64,000 nucleotides of DNA from Cyathus striatus (Eukaryota > Basidiomycota > Agaricomycetes > Agaricales > Nidulariaceae). A program made the translations under genes and the position numbers. Numbering within the stretch: position 1 is the first letter of the stretch; the number at the start of each line of letters is the position of its first letter. The DNA lies in contig JAOVFP010000001.1 in NCBI GenBank assembly GCA_025738555.1, positions 1,054,001 to 1,118,000 on the forward strand. The letters are read 5' to 3'. The notes under the pieces are model-generated. The model saw only the letters and a program-made list of their open reading frames with translations, did not search any database and was not told where the DNA came from. This document shows positions 32,955 through 44,680 of this stretch, in pieces.

Positions 32955-35900
32955 TCATTCTTCCAAATAATAAAGATAAGCGGCGAAGAAAAGTACTAAT
33001 AATGCATGTGTGCTCACTCTGTTTAATGATAATATGACCTTCGCTGGTTTTGAAGTCGCAGGATCGCCATAAGGACATGTAACAACATGGCAAATCACAT
33101 CCTCTTCGGCGATGACAAAGATATTGTCATCAAAATCACTGTATGTCAGCTGAACCTGTAACAATGGATTCAGGCGGTAGGGATCCAGATGTTCATCATC
33201 CCGGGAAAGTTCACAATATTTCCTAACAGTAAGAAAATATTCTGCCTTATTACCTTCACGTAACTGCCGTTTATGAACAAATATCTTCTCGATTTGCCCA
33301 GCAACTGCACAGTTATTAGTCCTGAATAATATTTGAGAATTTCCCGCTGACTCTTGCGCCGTACAATACGCAATGCCCTGGCCCCTTAGCCTACGATATA
33401 GTTGCATGTAGGGGCTTAAAGGAAATAAATCATCAACGCGAGCGGTTCTGTGGTGGGCATATTGAAAACCAGCAGTCTTCCCGTTTAGCATCACGAGAAA
33501 CTCTTCATATTCTCCATCGGAAAGAGTACTGACACCCTTGTTCTCATACCACACCGCTTGTTGTATAAGTTCGCCACTTGCCCCAAGTGCAAGAAGATCA
33601 CTTGTCAATGTTCCCTTCAACTCTGTTCCAAAATATTGCTGAAAGGCGGGCTTTAGTTGCTCTAGCACGTCTGGGATACCTTCACACGTCATCAAGGCCT
33701 TAATATTTCCTCCGCGGCAAAAACTTCTTAAAAATGTCAACTCTAGCTCGCCTAATTATATTGAAGAGCTTTCAGAACGTATTTAGTATAATTTAAAGTA
33801 ACAACGAACCGAATTTGCTATTGGTGTTCATTTTTTGAATTATACCGTTGTATCGTTCAAATGCAAATGTCCACCAACCATGCACTGGTCCAAAATTTCT
33901 CATGCATTCAGCCAGATGTAAGCTGAGGTGATGATTCGGTTTCAGTTCTTCAGCGGAGAATAGAACTATAAAAGAACTTAAATAGGAATGTAGATGTTTT
34001 TCCACAATCTGGATATCTTTCTCCGACATCGACCGCATGGTACTCCACCTGATGGCAATGACTAAGTCAATGAAGTTTTTCAACAAATCTTTATGGCAAG
34101 GAGACGCTTCCTCTCGGCCCCACAGGCATGTGAGAGTAATCACCAGACACACCGTACAGAGAGTCCTCCACTGGTCTGCGATTAATTTTCCACCTTTCCT
34201 TGTGCCTAATTCCTGAGGGGGCCTGGTAAGCCAGGAAGGAAAAGTCGTGTTCTTAATATCTGTTGTGATCTCCGTGATCACTGCCTGGTCCAAAACTATC
34301 GGTCTCTCCCCTGGAAGAGGGAGGTTGTAGACGGGCGCTGTGTGAGCCATGGGTACCTTGATTTCAACGTTGGGGTTCTCTACACGCTAAGTGATAAAAT
34401 TAATGAAAATTCGGAAGAAAAGGTAGTCAGATGTACCCATTTTATGAGTGCTTCTACCAGCTCTTTGCTCGGTGGGTTTGATTTCTTGACGTAAACTGAA
34501 TTCTCACGAACGAAGGCAGCTATGTAGGTCTTTCTATGTTCGAGGATAGCATTTCTTGATAACATCTGTATTCCTCGAAGCACTTTCTCGATTTCTTCCT
34601 TTTGTTTCTCAGGGGAATGTGAAAGCATACGTTTGTCGGGAGCAACACTGCTATCCATCCCCCATGAAACGCGGCAGTGATTCTGTAGAATTCCAAGAAA
34701 TAGATTATGCATAGAATCTACCACAGCGTAGCGCGTTGGATCCCAATATGGGAGGCGTAAGAGTTCGGACCACCGTATACCGGATTCTTGCAGCCCAATA
34801 AGACGTGTTTCACGATTCGGAGCATCTCGATATTTGTGTGCAGCTGCTAGGTGTTCCTCGCGTGTACGGCGTTCCCAGGTTTTGTAATTTAAATTGCTAA
34901 TATTGCTTCGAAGCAACTTGCAGAAGGAACAAAAGTGGTGTGCTGTATGAGATACAAATCCTGAAACTTTCTGCAGAGCAGGAAGGTCGGACACCACTAT
35001 GAGTAGAGCACATCATACAAGATATGCGTAATGATGTGAGGCTGGCCATTTAAATTGAATCCCAGGACTCCATAGCTTTAGCAATGATTCAACTAAAGGA
35101 TGTAGTATGTGATTCATTGCATCGACGTCTGGTTCATTCGGACCCGGAATTATGCCAACCAGATAGACATTTTCTATCCTATAACATAGGTGGATGGGCA
35201 AATTCATACAAACCATATATATTCCGCCAACAGAGCTGTGTTTTCCCGCCTGCTTTCGACCGAATGGATTAAACCAGTCAACATTAAGAGTAAAGCTGAG
35301 ACGTAACTCGCCCTCGGTACTATTGAAAAAAAAAATTCTATCAGGTCCTAAAAATGAGCGATAGGCGGTGCCGTCGAATACATCTTTTCGGATGGCTGAA
35401 GGATCGCCTTGAATATTTGGTATATTTTTTAACTTATCTATGTATCCTGGCCGTGACAGGATTCGCACTATCCAAGACTCCATGGGCTGATATCCATAGG
35501 GCATGATTGGCACAGAAGCTGTACCCCGATCCTTTTTCCGCGATATATCAGCCCCGCAAAGATCATCCCCAGGAAACGCTTGAAATGTACAAGTTCCAGG
35601 GTACATATTTACACCCAGATTTGAGGAACGCGGAGGATATAGTGCATAACATTTAGGACAGCATGCATACGTTATGACATCAGGATTGAGCTCGAATTCG
35701 TCCATCGCAGTGCGTATGTCAATCGGAAAGCTAGAGGCCCCACCTACGATCTTTAAAGGATTTCCTTGGGTGGGTTTGAACAATCCAAGCTTCTGCACGT
35801 ACGTAATACAAGAGCTTGCCACAATTACTTGCAAAGCTACGAGAAGGAAATTGCTACCAGGGCGGGCTAAACCTGATAATAGATGAAGAATAACCGGTGT

Positions 35901-36916
35901 CGCAAGACATGCTAGCAGAGGTCCTGGTATGGCTTCCATACGAGACCAATGTCAGTGAAAGCGCGCTTTGCTAAAATGAGCTTGAAACATTAAGGTGAAA
36001 TAAAATAAGTCTCACCGCAATCAATGACTTGAGGAATCTGCGAGTTATCTCCAATTTTCACAGAGCACCAGTGCTTCCACGCTGTTCGTATAGAATCATT
36101 CAAGGTTGCCAGATGATTTTGCATATCTTGTATGATTTTCAACTTCGCTGATTCAAGTTCGATATCATCTGGATACATTGCTTCTTCACCAAGGGAAGTT
36201 ATTGCGTTCTCGATCCAGAGCTTATGAAGACTAAACACACAATTTCTCTTAAAAAATATTTCAGGAATCGCATCCTCAGTATTTTCACCATCTTCGTTTT
36301 CAAACGTAATATCAGAATAAGTGAATGAATAGCTTCGACGCTCGAATTCTTCTTGATAGGTACGGATCAGGACAAGTGCGTTGGTGCCTACGTGCTGTTT
36401 AGAATAATCTACATACGTGTAGAGAAAGTATCTTACGTCTTTGTTCTAGGGTAGGTAGGAAATCACTCCGAGGTACGATCGGTGCGGGTTGGTCTGTACA
36501 TTGTTTACAATATTAATAAAAATCGTATACATGAAAGACTAGTGCTCACCTCCCTCTGGAGCGCGAGGTGTATCATTATTTTCCTCCCTTTCGTCGTTCC
36601 CAGCAAATCCTTCAACTCCATCTATGTCCATCTGATCGTCTCTGATCCATCTGGTAGAAAATAAGGGGTTATCGGCTGCAGCAGGCCTTCCTTGGCCAAT
36701 TGTTGCGTTCATGACAGCATCACTAAATTCCTCTCGGAATGTCGCCTCTAAGTTATTTTTCTGCCATTTAGCAAAATTCTTTTGATGGATCACCCAAACT
36801 CCTCGCTTTAGTATCAATCCTGGCACCCTTTTCTTGGACTCTGCGTCAAACACTGTATGTTGAGTACAGATGTTACATTGGCAAAGTCTCGGTGTGCTAG
36901 CGTCCAAAGGAGCCAT
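32955..36916 (-). CDS. Tnp2-type (CACTA/EnSpm) transposase, nearly intact, one TGA stop
   Basis: The start MAPLDASTPRLCQCNICTQH begins a Cys-rich N-terminus. Exons continue through QPAPIVPRSDFLPTLEQR, the block FERRSYSFTYSDITFENEDG...SLHKLWIENAITSLGEE (about 36350-36190), and the long core exon (35939-34380). That core carries YACCPKCYALYP, the VDWFNPFG block with its Asp, YMVCMNLP, NVYLVGIIPGPNEP, and VVDSMHNLFLG with the second acidic residue. The next exon (34378-33793) has HLAECMRNFGPVHGWWTFAF and ERYNG with the Glu, then NTNSKFG, which splices to GELELTFLRSFCRGGNIKAL. Introns are short GT...AG. The only defect is TGA at 35013-35015 in 'AYLV*CALL', where the family has Arg. A product of about 1000 residues would cut and paste a CACTA-like element, so this copy was active recently. 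Confidence 0.85.
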
Positions 36917-36999
36917 TGAAATGCAAACAGATTGAATATGCTATCAGCTTGGATTGAATTCAGGTTGCAGTGATTAGTGACTAGGAAGCGACAGGGGAG

Positions 37000-38400
37000 G
37001 AATTCGGTATTGGGTAAAACCAATCGCCGTTATTGAGGTTTCAATAAAGATGCCAAGAACTCCAGAGTTGATGTGCAATATCGATGACAAAGATTGGCAT
37101 ATGATAGATATCGACAGAAGTTCGTTAGGGTTGGGTGCATATGGTAAAATAACAGATAACACGGGAATTGCATGAACATCAAGAAAGCTCCACGACCTGC
37201 CCCGACTGGCTACAGTCTACATATGACCAGACGATTTCAACAGTTACACTGATATTATCGACCTAGAACCTTAAAGAACCATAGCGAAAACAAAACTACG
37301 TCTCCTGCACTTCCGGATACCAAAACATTTATCTTCAGCACATTTTGTTTGTAGCCATGCGGGAAGCTGTTCGCACCCTGGGACTCGGATTTAATAAAAC
37401 ACATGTGCTTCGATGATTATCATAGGCTTGCCTCGGTTAGAAGGCTTGCACCGGTAACTCCAGTACATCAATATATTTCAATAACCATGCATTTATCGAA
37501 ACAAGTGCGTGTCTCGTGTGTGTCCCTACATAACAAGAAGCCTATCTTGGATTGTCCACTTGGTCTCGTTATAGATACAATACATTATTATACAACTGGA
37601 ATACAGACTCATCTTTCATATATCTATACTAGATGTGATTTCTCCACCGTAGTACAGGAATTCTCCCACTCACCAGTTTGTAACTACGGTCAAGTAGGCA
37701 TACAAATCTTAGTATATCAGTGGATCAGCAGGGAGCGGGTAATTGAGGGCCAGTCCCCCGGGTTATCAAACATCGTACATAGCTTGAGTGTGGTCGTCGC
37801 TGCCTTTATAGTCTTCGTCGGTCGTGGAGGTGGTTGGCGTCATATATGAAGACTGGGAGAAATAGGCCCGATAATATATTACACTTACATCTGTATTGAA
37901 GCAAGTTAAGACTTTCATAGCTACTATGGTTCAAGTGCATCTCGAAACGCCAGCGACAATTATGGTAAGTGAAATGATTAGAATATTGTTGGCTGGCAAA
38001 ATTGTATGGTATATACTCCCAAGAATTTCATTCGAAGTATATAGACAGACCCTTTGTATATCATGGTGCATCTTTACATAATTAGATGTCAGAGGGCTTG
38101 CACCAGTAACCGTTAGCACTGCCAATCGTACCGTAACGGTATATGGCCATAGACGGTTCAAGGCTTTCATATATACTTAAATTATGCTATTTTCGAACTT
38201 GAAAGAATAAAATGAGAGTAATAATTCAACAGGTTGAAGAAAAAGGAAGGTCAGAACAAACATAAATGTTAAACAAGACCGCTAACCAGTGAGACAGTGT
38301 TTCGTTTCCGATAAATCGGATTCATCTTCGTTCGTGTCTTAACTGGCCTATTGTTTTCTTCAGAATCCTATTGAATATATCAGATAACTATAAATCGTTC
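37000..38400. other. No supported gene; weak direct repeat
   Basis: The 148-residue plus frame at 37403-37849 has no motif. GGCTTGCACCGGTAAC (about 37442) recurs as GGCTTGCACCAGTAAC (about 38095), about 650 bp apart, perhaps decayed LTR ends. Nothing else was recognised. Confidence 0.4.
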
Positions 38401-38419
38401 AAAAAAAAGAAGGAAAAAC

Positions 38420-38806
38420 ATACCAGCAGATGGGGTCGCACACTATCACTGGAATTATCACGACGACTCTTCATCGCTGCCAATTTCTTAGAAGCTCCTG
38501 TAGTACGCTTCCGCTTAGAGGGTAGCTTACTGGGCAGGAGAAACGGCTATCTAAGAAGCAATTTGTAACTGATACACATGAAGGAGAACCATACCTCTTC
38601 ATTAGTGATGATAACATTGTCACTATCATCCTCCTCTGCTCCTTCGGAGTCTGATTTCTCTAACGACGGAAGAAACTCGATATCAGTCAAATCATCGTTG
38701 GCATTGTTGGCAGTCTCAAACTCTACATGACTTGGATTTGGCTTTGGCTGACGTAGTTTAATCGGATTCCGGGGCCTGAAGCGACTCTCAAGCTTTCCAG
38801 ATTCCT
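38420..38806 (-). CDS. Acidic/basic unrecognised gene fragment
   Basis: An exon reads ESGKLESRFRPRNPIKLRQP, then LTDIEFLPSLEKSDSEGAEE and DDSDNVIITNEE, up to a GTATGG donor (about 38596). A second piece reads LPSKRKRTTGASKKLAAMKS, ending at GTATGT near 38425. The order acidic stretch then Lys/Arg-rich stretch suggests a nuclear protein's disordered region. No family is recognised. It may be the 5' exons of a gene broken downstream, or belong to the CACTA neighbourhood. Confidence 0.4.
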
Positions 38807-40699
38807 AGAGTTTCACCAAACAATATACATGTAGATCGTGTAAATACTATACATCAATCTGAAGCCCGTAGAACGCAGACTAGATTTCGTCTATCTGATC
38901 AGTATATACATATACCTGTATGCGAACATCCTCTCGTATTATTTGTGTATTATAGTATAGTATGTCATATTAATTCTAATAGTGCTTATGGTCAAAGATA
39001 TAGGTATATCTCCAAATGCTACATGTTACTTCCCCAAAAATACTCCAAGATCATGAGTTGGTATATTTTTCCTCTTACTGTTTTCATATCTAAGCTTTCC
39101 TTTCCAAGGATGGACTGTGGTCTCATCCCCGTTCATTGCATATACCTGGAATTCTTGTCCAAATAAAGCGAAGTTTCCTGGATTCACTACTATGACATGT
39201 TGGATCATCCTATCCGGAGATACTATCTGTACAAATCTTGCGGGTATATCAATGCACTCTTCAGGGCCGGTAGGATCGGCATCTAAGTCAAGTCGGAAAC
39301 ACTTTGTGGTATTCACCAACTCGACAAAGTTGCCAATTCGGTTTTCATAACGTCCATTTTCAAATCCTGCATCGTCGGGTGTCGGAAAGGAGCCAGCAAT
39401 AATAGTATGTAGTTTTTTCCTTTTTAAATCCGATTTATATTCGACTAGCTGTGTGATCCAATGTCCTGTATTAATATTGTTAGCATTGACATATCGTCTA
39501 TTGCTGTACAATTACACACCATCGAAACAATCTGATGAGTCGGGTCCAGCATTGGTGGGAATGGTTGCAGTGCCTGCTACAAACATACCCATTGACTCCG
39601 GAAGCGAAGCAGACGGTTGCAATGGAAGATGTGAAGGGTTGTTCTCAGGAACTATGAATGTATCTGGTAAGTCTCGTGAGTTTGTCTAATGATCTGAAGA
39701 ACTAACTACGATGACGAAAAGATAACAATTCAAGATCTTCGATATTGGAACTAGAACCTGGCTTCATGTGGTGTGAGATGGTAATCAAATAATAATGTGA
39801 TAAAGCTACCTGTGGAGTTTTTGAACTGGGATTCCACGCAGGCGTCTGTGATCCAATCCCATAATCGTGTTCCCAATGTGGTGTTGAACAAGGAGGTAAT
39901 GGTTGTTCAGGAAGACTTCTGGAATCTGGAACATTTGTCGTCAAATTATTAAATCTGTAAAGTATTATTAGATACTGGCGGAAGCATAATGTACTGTGTA
40001 GATACCGGGGATGAATATATCCTTCAATGACACGCTCTCGCAGCGATTTGAAGTCATCAGATGCGTCTGTATCTCCACTACTGCGACGCCATTGAAATTT
40101 ACATCTTGTAGTATTCCAAGCTCTCCTTTCAGAGGACCAGCTTTGATTATAATGTAACGCCTATATAAAGATTTGTAGCGATCGTTTCGCATGAGCCTGT
40201 CATCTATTGAAACGGGCTCAGTACGATTGCTAGATGAGCTTGCAGGGAATCTGCCGAAGTCGCTATCCTGCCACCTAAATGTCGTATTTCGATGAACTTC
40301 GTCGCAGAAGTCTAAATTCGAAGATAGGACCTGTATGTGATTACTCTACGTAATATTAGAATATATATATGATGTTATTCCCCAGGTGAATATTACCTTC
40401 TTTAGCAGAAAAGTGACCATCATGATATTGTCCTCTCCAATCCTCCCATATGGTTCACTGTTGATAACCATTCCAACCGATCCTTCATGCTCGCCAGAAA
40501 TCACTCGAACACCATCTCCGAGCTTAAAGCATTTCTGCAACAGACTTAACGGATATACGAATACACCTGTATGTGAATTGGCGAGTGGTGTCAGCCAATT
40601 TATTCACAAATTAGCCTGAAAAAATGAGTGCCACAATCATATTTTCCAGGCAAAATTGAGTGCTGTTTTTATAAGGCATATTGAGTGAATGTAATGTAA

Positions 40700-41150
40700 T
40701 AGTGATCATTGGCACTCATTTAGTTATTATACTTCATTATTGGACTGTAATATTATTGAATATGAGGGCACTCAAAAGTGATCATTTTAAGAATATTAGA
40801 AGGTGATCATTGGCACTCATTTATGTATTGGTATTGATTACTAGGGAATTATATTAGTATAGTATGAGGACACTCAAAAGTGATCATTTAAAGAATATTA
40901 GAAGGTGATCATTGGCACTCATTTATGTATTGTTGTTGATTACTAGGGAATTATATTAGTATAGTATGGAGGCACTCAAAAGTGATCATTTTGAGAGCAT
41001 TAGGAGGTGATCATTGGCACTCATTTATCTATTATTGTTGATTACTAGGGGATAGTATTAGTATAGAATGAGGGCACTCAAAAGTGATCATTTAATGAAT
41101 ATTAGGAGGTGATCATTGGCACTCATTTATGTATTGTTATTATTGATTAC
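40700..41150. repeat. TE2 left arm: ~115-bp tandem repeat with paired TGATCA
   Basis: About four units contain ACTCAAAAGTGATCATTT, AATATTAG, AGGTGATCATTGGCACTCAT and ATTACTAGGGAATTATATTA. Each unit has two TGATCA words. The inverted copy is at 44225-44680. Confidence 0.85.
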
Positions 41151-41157
41151 TAGTTGA

Positions 41158-41790
41158 TCTGCGCTTCACATATTTCCCACGCTTCGCATTTGTCACACAC
41201 TTCCCACTTGTCACGTTGGTCACACATATTCCCGCGCCTCATGTTTCTCCCACACATCGAATTTGTCACGTACTTGATGTGCGTCACGTTCGTCACACAT
41301 ATTCCCGCGCCTCATGTTTTTCCCGCGCATCACATTTGTCACGTACTTGACGCGTGTCACGTTCGTCACATATATTCCCGCGCTTCATATATGTCACGTA
41401 CTTCACACGCGTCACGTCCGTCACACATATTCCCGTGCTACGCATTTGTCACGTACTTCCCGCGTGTCACGTTCGTCACATATATTCCCGCGCTTCACAT
41501 TTGTCATAATTTTCACGTGTGTCACGTCTGTCACAAGTCTCTCACACTACGCATATATTGCACATGTCACGCTTTAGCGCGTTTGTCACGCTTTAGCGCG
41601 TTTGTCACGCTTTAGCGCGTTTGTCATGCTTTGCATGCTTTGCATGCGCGTCACGCGTCACGTTTGTCACGTTCTTTATAAGCGTTACGCTTTTATTCAT
41701 GTCACACATCTCACACTATTTGTCACACATTTCACACTCGTCACACGTGTCACGTCTTTGAGGCGCGTCACGCTGTGACGATCTGCATGC
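41158..41790. repeat. TE2 left arm: TGTCACG / TTCCCGCGC array
   Basis: The repeat is TCCCGCGCNTC then ATTTGTCACGTACTT and CGCGTGTCACGTTCGTCACA, with a period of about 70 bp. It then collapses into GTCACGCTTTAGCGCGTTT three times, and short TCACAC words. It is much more GC-rich than the TE1 array. Open frames here are artefacts of the repeat. The inverted counterpart is at about 43580-44222. Confidence 0.85.
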
Positions 41791-43159
41791 ATGTCACACT
41801 TTTATCAGATTTTTCTGTCTCTACCACTATTCAAGTTGTCATGAGAGTGGAGTAAGTATGTAATAGTATAGAGTGAATTATATATGCAGAGGAAACAATA
41901 TGTACTTGTAGAATAGAAGATTGTAACATGGAAAATGACAATTAGAAAGTTATAGAAGTGTGGTAATGACAAAAAACTAGAATGAAAAATGTAGAGTGTA
42001 TATGTAGTAGAAGTCTTACCCCCACTGACAGAGCATGAGAAATTTGGAAATGGGATGATATGATATTCAATAATCAGGACTAGAGATGTAATGAAATGAC
42101 AAAGTAAAAACTATAATAGTTAGTCTGAATATGAGAGATGATGAGGTGATTATGATAGAAATGAATATTTGGAAATATTTAACAATGTCATGTCTCATTC
42201 TATTCCACTAGGGATAAGAACTGCAGAGGAGATAGTCTAGGTAGCAGAGTAACCAGTACACATTATTAAGGTGCATGGAGGTAGTGAACAGGTACAGAAG
42301 TAGTGGAACATTGGCTTCAACATGTGTGTTGTGCCCCTTGGACTTCCAGTTCTGTATTTAGAACAAAGCAGAGTAAGTGACAAAATAGCAGAGTTGGCTG
42401 AAGGCTGTAGACCATAGTAAACTAGTGATGCACCTCTAGATTGTAGTCATATGTAAAATGGCCAAGGCTGGAGAATGAGGTAGAACAATAATAAAGAGAA
42501 GGGACAAGTAAACAGTTACAAGTAAACATTAGTAAGGAAGAGTTTGATATATAACATACACAGTCTGGAGGAAATGTACATAATCTGGAGTAAACCTGGA
42601 GTTGACTTCAATGGTTTGGGAATTGTCATGGATATGACAAACAACTGAACAGAAAAGGACATATACTGAAAGAACTACATATGGATAACAAATCTGAAAG
42701 AATGGTGAGTCTGTGATTCCACATCACATCAAACTCACATGTCTCAGTCATTAGATGATCATGATTCTTGCATTAACCATTGGTTATTCTTATATCTTCA
42801 ACACACATTATTAAGTCACATCTATGCTTACTCTATATGATTACATGATACTTCTACACTGTCATGTGTTTCACATCTCTGATTTATGTTATATAGTTCC
42901 TTTAGTATGAGTATCCATTCATACATATGAAATCCCCTCCTGTACCCCTCTCCACTTTCTTGCTCAGTGGCCATAACTTGCTTTTCTATTCTTTATTTTA
43001 GTGTCAACTACATCATCACCTTTGTTTCTTCTTGTTCTCTTTTCTGAAGGCCTACTTTGTCTTTTCTCCTTTCTTGCCTAAGAAAAACTTACTGTCATTT
43101 TTCTATAGTCATGTGCAGTATTGTCATACAGGGTCTGAATCAATGACTGACTTGTCAAT

Positions 43160-43299
43160 AGGGAAGTTCAATCTTGACCATTTTGTCACATTGCTACAGA
43201 TCAGTCACTAAAGCAACACTACAATTGTGCCAAAAAAGTTTAGTGCATGTTACAAAACAGTTGTAGCTGTATCATGTATCATCAAGATTGAACTTCCCT
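43160..43299. mobile_element. 140-bp MITE inside the TE2 core
   Basis: AGGGAAGTTCAATCTTGA (43160-43177) pairs perfectly with TCAAGATTGAACTTCCCT (43282-43299). The flanks are AAT on both sides (or TA if the terminal bases are counted as target), as for Tc1/mariner- or PIF-type MITEs. It has no coding content. Confidence 0.7.
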
Positions 43300-43579
43300 A
43301 ATGCAAGAGGCTGAATTACACTACTAAGTAATGAGCTATAGGTTAAATGTGGCATCACTGAGTGCTCTGATTCCTTGGATATGAAAGATACAGAAAAATT
43401 TTCATTATAGACATGTTGGAACCCTATCAACATGTCACAATCATGATACACATGCAAGCATGATGTGCTTGAAATGTATTATACATCTCAAAGATGTGAC
43501 AAAAGTAACACTTATGATGTGTGTAAAAAGCATTATGAAAGCCTCAAAGACATAATGAATATGATGCATGTGCAAATCA

Positions 43580-44222
43580 TGAGAAACAGATGTGACTTAT
43601 GTAACGAACGTGACAAATGTGACGCGTGACGGGCATACAAAGTATGACAAATGCACTGTGATGAGCATAAAAGCGTGACAAATAGATGTAAGATGTGTGA
43701 CATGCATAAAAGCGTAACGCTTATAAAGAACGTGACAAACGTGACGCGTGACGCGCATGCAAAGCATGACAAACGCGCTAAAGCGTGACAAACGCGCTAA
43801 AGCGTGACATGTGCAATATATGCGTAGTGTGAGAGACTTGTGACAGACGTGACACACGTGAAAATTATGACAAATGTGAAGCGCGGGAATATATGTGACG
43901 AACGTGACACGCGGGAAGTACGTGACAAATGCGTAGCACGGGAATATGTGTGACGGACGTGACGCGTGTGAAGTACGTGACATATATGAAGCGCGGGAAT
44001 ATATGTGACGAACGTGACACGCGTCAAGTACGTGACAAATGTGATGCGCGGGAAAAACATGAGGCGCGGGAATATGTGTGACGAACGTGACGCACATCAA
44101 GTACGTGACAAATTCGATGTGTGGGAGAAACATGAGGCGCGGGAATATGTGTGACCAACGTGACAAGTGGGAAGTGTGTGACAAATGCGAAGCGTGGGAA
44201 ATATGTGAAGCGCAGATCAACT
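43580..44222. repeat. TE2 right arm: inverted GTGACA/GCGCGGGAA array
   Basis: This is the reverse complement of the left array over the parts compared by eye. At its inner edge it grades into single-copy DNA with isolated TGTGAC words. Confidence 0.85.
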
Positions 44223-44224
44223 AG

Positions 44225-44680
44225 TAATCAATAATAACAATACATAAATGAGTGCCAATGATCACCTCCTAATATTCATTAAATGATCACTTTTGAGTGC
44301 CCTCATTCTATACTAATACTATCCCCTAGTAATCAACAATAATAGATAAATGAGTGCCAATGATCACCTCCTAATGCTCTCAAAATGATCACTTTTGAGT
44401 GCCTCCATACTATACTAATATAATTCCCTAGTAATCAACAACAATACATAAATGAGTGCCAATGATCACCTTCTAATATTCTTTAAATGATCACTTTTGA
44501 GTGTCCTCATACTATACTAATATAATTCCCTAGTAATCAATACCAATACATAAATGAGTGCCAATGATCACCTTCTAATATTCTTAAAATGATCACTTTT
44601 GAGTGCCCTCATATTCAATAATATTACAGTCCAATAATGAAGTATAATAACTAAATGAGTGCCAATGATCACTATTACAT
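44225..44680. repeat. TE2 right arm: inverted ~115-bp tandem repeat
   Basis: This is the reverse complement of 40700-41150, unit for unit, including unit-specific differences such as GAGCATTAGG in one unit. Confidence 0.85.

Noticed and set aside
32456..36980. CACTAACCCCTG and CAGTGATTAGTG as CACTA termini of the Tnp2 element
   Set aside because: The inverted words bracket the gene, but the flanking trinucleotides (GAA and ACT) do not match and the right end lies only about 60 bp from the ATG.
37403..37849. 148-residue plus-strand frame
   Set aside because: No motif, no exon partner, and a weak repeat pair suggests decayed LTR DNA.
41154..44220. Mirror-image 153- and 207-residue frames in the TE2 arms
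   Set aside because: Same cause: the TGTCACG array and its inverted copy give the same meaningless protein twice.
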